The position numbers and the translations under genes were made by a program. Below the pieces are notes generated by a model. That model did no database searches. It was given only the letters and a program-made list of their open reading frames with translations, and had not been told where the DNA came from. From contig NZ_JALJWF010000001.1 in the NCBI RefSeq assembly GCF_024168645.1, positions 1,293,001 through 1,357,000 of the forward strand: a stretch of DNA of 64,000 nt, read 5' to 3'. Positions 62,143 through 64,000 of this stretch are shown here, piece after piece (position 1 is the stretch's first letter; each line of letters starts with the position of its first letter). This DNA is from Pseudomonas sp. GGS8. Lineage in GTDB: Bacteria; Pseudomonadota; Gammaproteobacteria; Pseudomonadales; Pseudomonadaceae.

Positions 62143-64000
62143 CTAATCTGGGAATGCAGTATAGGGTTTAACTACACCACCTTGACGAAACCTAACCTCT
62201 GAATAATTTAACTCATCTATATATTTCGGGTTTTGTAAATCCTTTTTATTAGGCTTATACCCTCTACCGCCACCCGGCATTTCTCTCCTTACAACGGGAT
62301 CCCCTGATTGAGTAAAACCCGTGGGAGCTGGAGGCTTTCGACTCATTCTAGAAACAGCATCATTTATTGCATGCATCTGGAGCAACCAGCTTTTAAACTG
62401 GGAACTGGGGTTAATCTTCTCCTTTTTGCCTTTCTTTGTTGGGTGACTGCCATCAATAGATCTCTGCTTTAGCGCTTTGCCAGGTATTTCCGGATTATGT
62501 TTTGCCACGGTGTGCATGCCGTACTTTTTCTCAAACTCTATGACCCGCCTCTTAGCATTTGCTTCAGCCAACTCATCAATCCGCGCCCTCCGCTGATCAC
62601 CTGTCAGCTTCGGCAGCGGCGGCTCACCCTCATCAACCCCAACGCCAGTCGTATCATCCGGTGCCCCACACCCCGGCTTATTCGGCGGCGGGCAATTCCC
62701 GCTCAACCCCAACGGATCAACCCACCCCGTCGGGTTCGGCGTGTACTGGTACTGGTTCAGCCCGCCCGCTAACTTGATCGGATCCGGCGTCAGATACCGA
62801 CCAACCTCCGGATCATAGTATCGATGCCGGTTGTAGTGCAGGCCGCTCTCGGCGTCGAAGTATTGGCCCTGAAACCGTAACGGTTGTTCAAGTTGCTCGC
62901 CCCCGCCGAATGTTTGGCGCGTGACTTTGCCGTAGGCGTTGTACTTTGCCGACCAGACAATCTCGCCACCGAAATCCGTCAGTTCCTGCGGTGTACCGAG
63001 ATGATCGAGTTGGTAGTAGAACGGGCAAGCCTTGCGCGGGCCTTTGCCGTCGAGCATGGCCAGCGGGCGGAAGCTGCCCGGTTCGTAGACGTAGCTGCGG
63101 TAATGCTCCTTGCAGCTTTCAGCGACGACTTGGTCGCCCTGCCAGAAGAACTCGGTGGTTTTGCCGTCGACGGTTTTGCTGATGCGGCGGCCGAAGGCAT
63201 CGTAGCGGTAGCTTGAGCAACGACCGTCCGGCGTGGTGACGCCGATCAGCCGATGCTGGCAGTCATAGCGGTACTCGGTGACGAGTTTCTGCCCGGTGCC
63301 GCGACGTTCGCGGATGAGGTTGCCGAAGGCGTCGTAGTCGTAATGGCAGTCGCCTTGCATGAGCAGGCGATTACCCAGCACCTTCGCGGCGCCGGGGCGG
63401 TCCTGCATCAGCAGGTTGCCGGCCGGGTCGTGGGCGAAGGTTTCCGGTGGGTCGTCGCGGGTGTGGCGCACCCGCGTCAGGCGGTTGAGTGCGTCGTAGT
63501 AATAGTTGCGCTGGCCATGACGGCTGTCGGCGATGCTCGCCAGGTTGCCGTTGACGGCGTAGCTGTAGTGGCGCAAGTACAGCGGTTTGGTTGACTGGTT
63601 GATCGCGTGGGCTTGCAACCGGCCTTGTTCGTCGTAGTGGTACTGGCTGGTCAGCTGTCCTTGCTGGCGTTGCTGTTCGCGGCCGAAGACGAATTGGTGG
63701 CTGGTGAGCCGTGCGCCGTTAAGGTCGATAGCCGTGAGCGCGCCGCCCTTGGCGTGGTGGTAATCGAGTTTGCTGCCGTCCGGCAGGCGCAGGCGGTTGA
63801 GCTGGCCGCAGGCGTCGTAGCCATAGCGCAGGGTGCCCCAGCCCTGATGCTCGGTGATCAGCCGGTCCTGCTGGTCGTACTCGAACTCCAGCGGGTGATC
63901 GTGGCCGTCGTCGACGCCGGTCAGTCGGCCCAGCGAGTCGTAGCGGTATTCGACCTGGATGCCATCGGGCAACGTTTTGACCAGCAACCGTCCGGCCGAA
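62143..64000 (-). CDS. Rhs polymorphic toxin, C-terminal part (partial at right edge)
   Basis: The open frame runs to 64000, so the N-terminus is missing. About 420 residues of YD repeats (YRYDSLGRLTGV, YDALNRLTRV, YRYDCQHRLIG) form the Rhs shell. The RHS core end is LDHLGTPQEL, FDAESGLHYNRHRYYDPEVGRYLTPDPI and VDPLGL, where the shell is cleaved. After it comes a variable tip of ~190 residues with lower GC. This includes HTVAKHNPEIPGK, NPSSQFKSWLLQMHAINDAV and a terminal GGVVKPYTAFPD. The tip is probably the toxin, delivered by a type VI or related system. The identity of its activity is uncertain; see the findings. Confidence 0.88.
   Translation of the reverse strand, partial: SAGRLLVKTLPDGIQVEYRYDSLGRLTGVDDGHDHPLEFEYDQQDRLITEHQGWGTLRYGYDACGQLNRLRLPDGSKLDYHHAKGGALTAIDLNGARLTSHQFVFGREQQRQQGQLTSQYHYDEQGRLQAHAINQSTKPLYLRHYSYAVNGNLASIADSRHGQRNYYYDALNRLTRVRHTRDDPPETFAHDPAGNLLMQDRPGAAKVLGNRLLMQGDCHYDYDAFGNLIRERRGTGQKLVTEYRYDCQHRLIGVTTPDGRCSSYRYDAFGRRISKTVDGKTTEFFWQGDQVVAESCKEHYRSYVYEPGSFRPLAMLDGKGPRKACPFYYQLDHLGTPQELTDFGGEIVWSAKYNAYGKVTRQTFGGGEQLEQPLRFQGQYFDAESGLHYNRHRYYDPEVGRYLTPDPIKLAGGLNQYQYTPNPTGWVDPLGLSGNCPPPNKPGCGAPDDTTGVGVDEGEPPLPKLTGDQRRARIDELAEANAKRRVIEFEKKYGMHTVAKHNPEIPGKALKQRSIDGSHPTKKGKKEKINPSSQFKSWLLQMHAINDAVSRMSRKPPAPTGFTQSGDPVVRREMPGGGRGYKPNKKDLQNPKYIDELNYSEVRFRQGGVVKPYTAFPD

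Overview
The window is a chromosomal segment of a Pseudomonas, most likely of the fluorescens group. The evidence is high GC, the gene content and order, and intergenic REP-type inverted repeats of the kind common in that group. As I recall the PAO1 map, the gene order follows P. aeruginosa PA4960 (serB) to PA5018 (msrA) with a few insertions and deletions. No tRNA, rRNA, CRISPR array, insertion sequence or prophage is visible.

Region 1 (1-12.6 kb) holds serB, a membrane protein with a cyclase-like domain, a PqiC-type lipoprotein, and a long minus-strand cluster running nudF, yqiB-like, cpdA, yqiA, parE, a phytase-like esterase, a retropepsin-like protease and parC. Region 2 (12.8-18.7 kb) is thiamine related: the HMP transporter cytX, thiC and its TPP riboswitch, followed by tolC. 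Region 3 (18.8-24.6 kb) has waaA (Kdo transferase), a LysR regulator divergent from an SMR efflux gene, and a plus-strand oxidoreductase trio.

Region 4 (24.6-46.2 kb) is the lipopolysaccharide inner/outer core locus. It contains hldE, an APS kinase plus sulfotransferase pair, msbA, a kinase-like tolerance protein, waaL, two glycosyltransferases (one ssg-like), dnpA, mig-14, wapH, a carbamoyltransferase, and a waaF-waaC-waaG-waaP operon ending in three more LPS-kinase-like genes. Most neighbours overlap by 1-17 bases, so translational coupling is likely. Together these genes make heptose, build and decorate the core (phosphate, carbamoyl, perhaps sulfate), flip lipid A-core and ligate O-antigen.

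Region 5 (46.4-59.8 kb) has glnE, the pyruvate dehydrogenase genes aceEF behind a tandem palindromic operator-like site, a PhoD-like phosphatase, the phosphodiesterase dipA and msrA. Region 6 (59.9-64 kb) has rlmJ, a DUF6124-type small gene with a structured leader, and an Rhs polymorphic toxin with an AT-rich toxin tip and adjacent putative immunity gene. The Rhs gene runs off the right edge. This toxin/immunity pair and the sulfotransferase-CysC pair are the most novel-looking parts.
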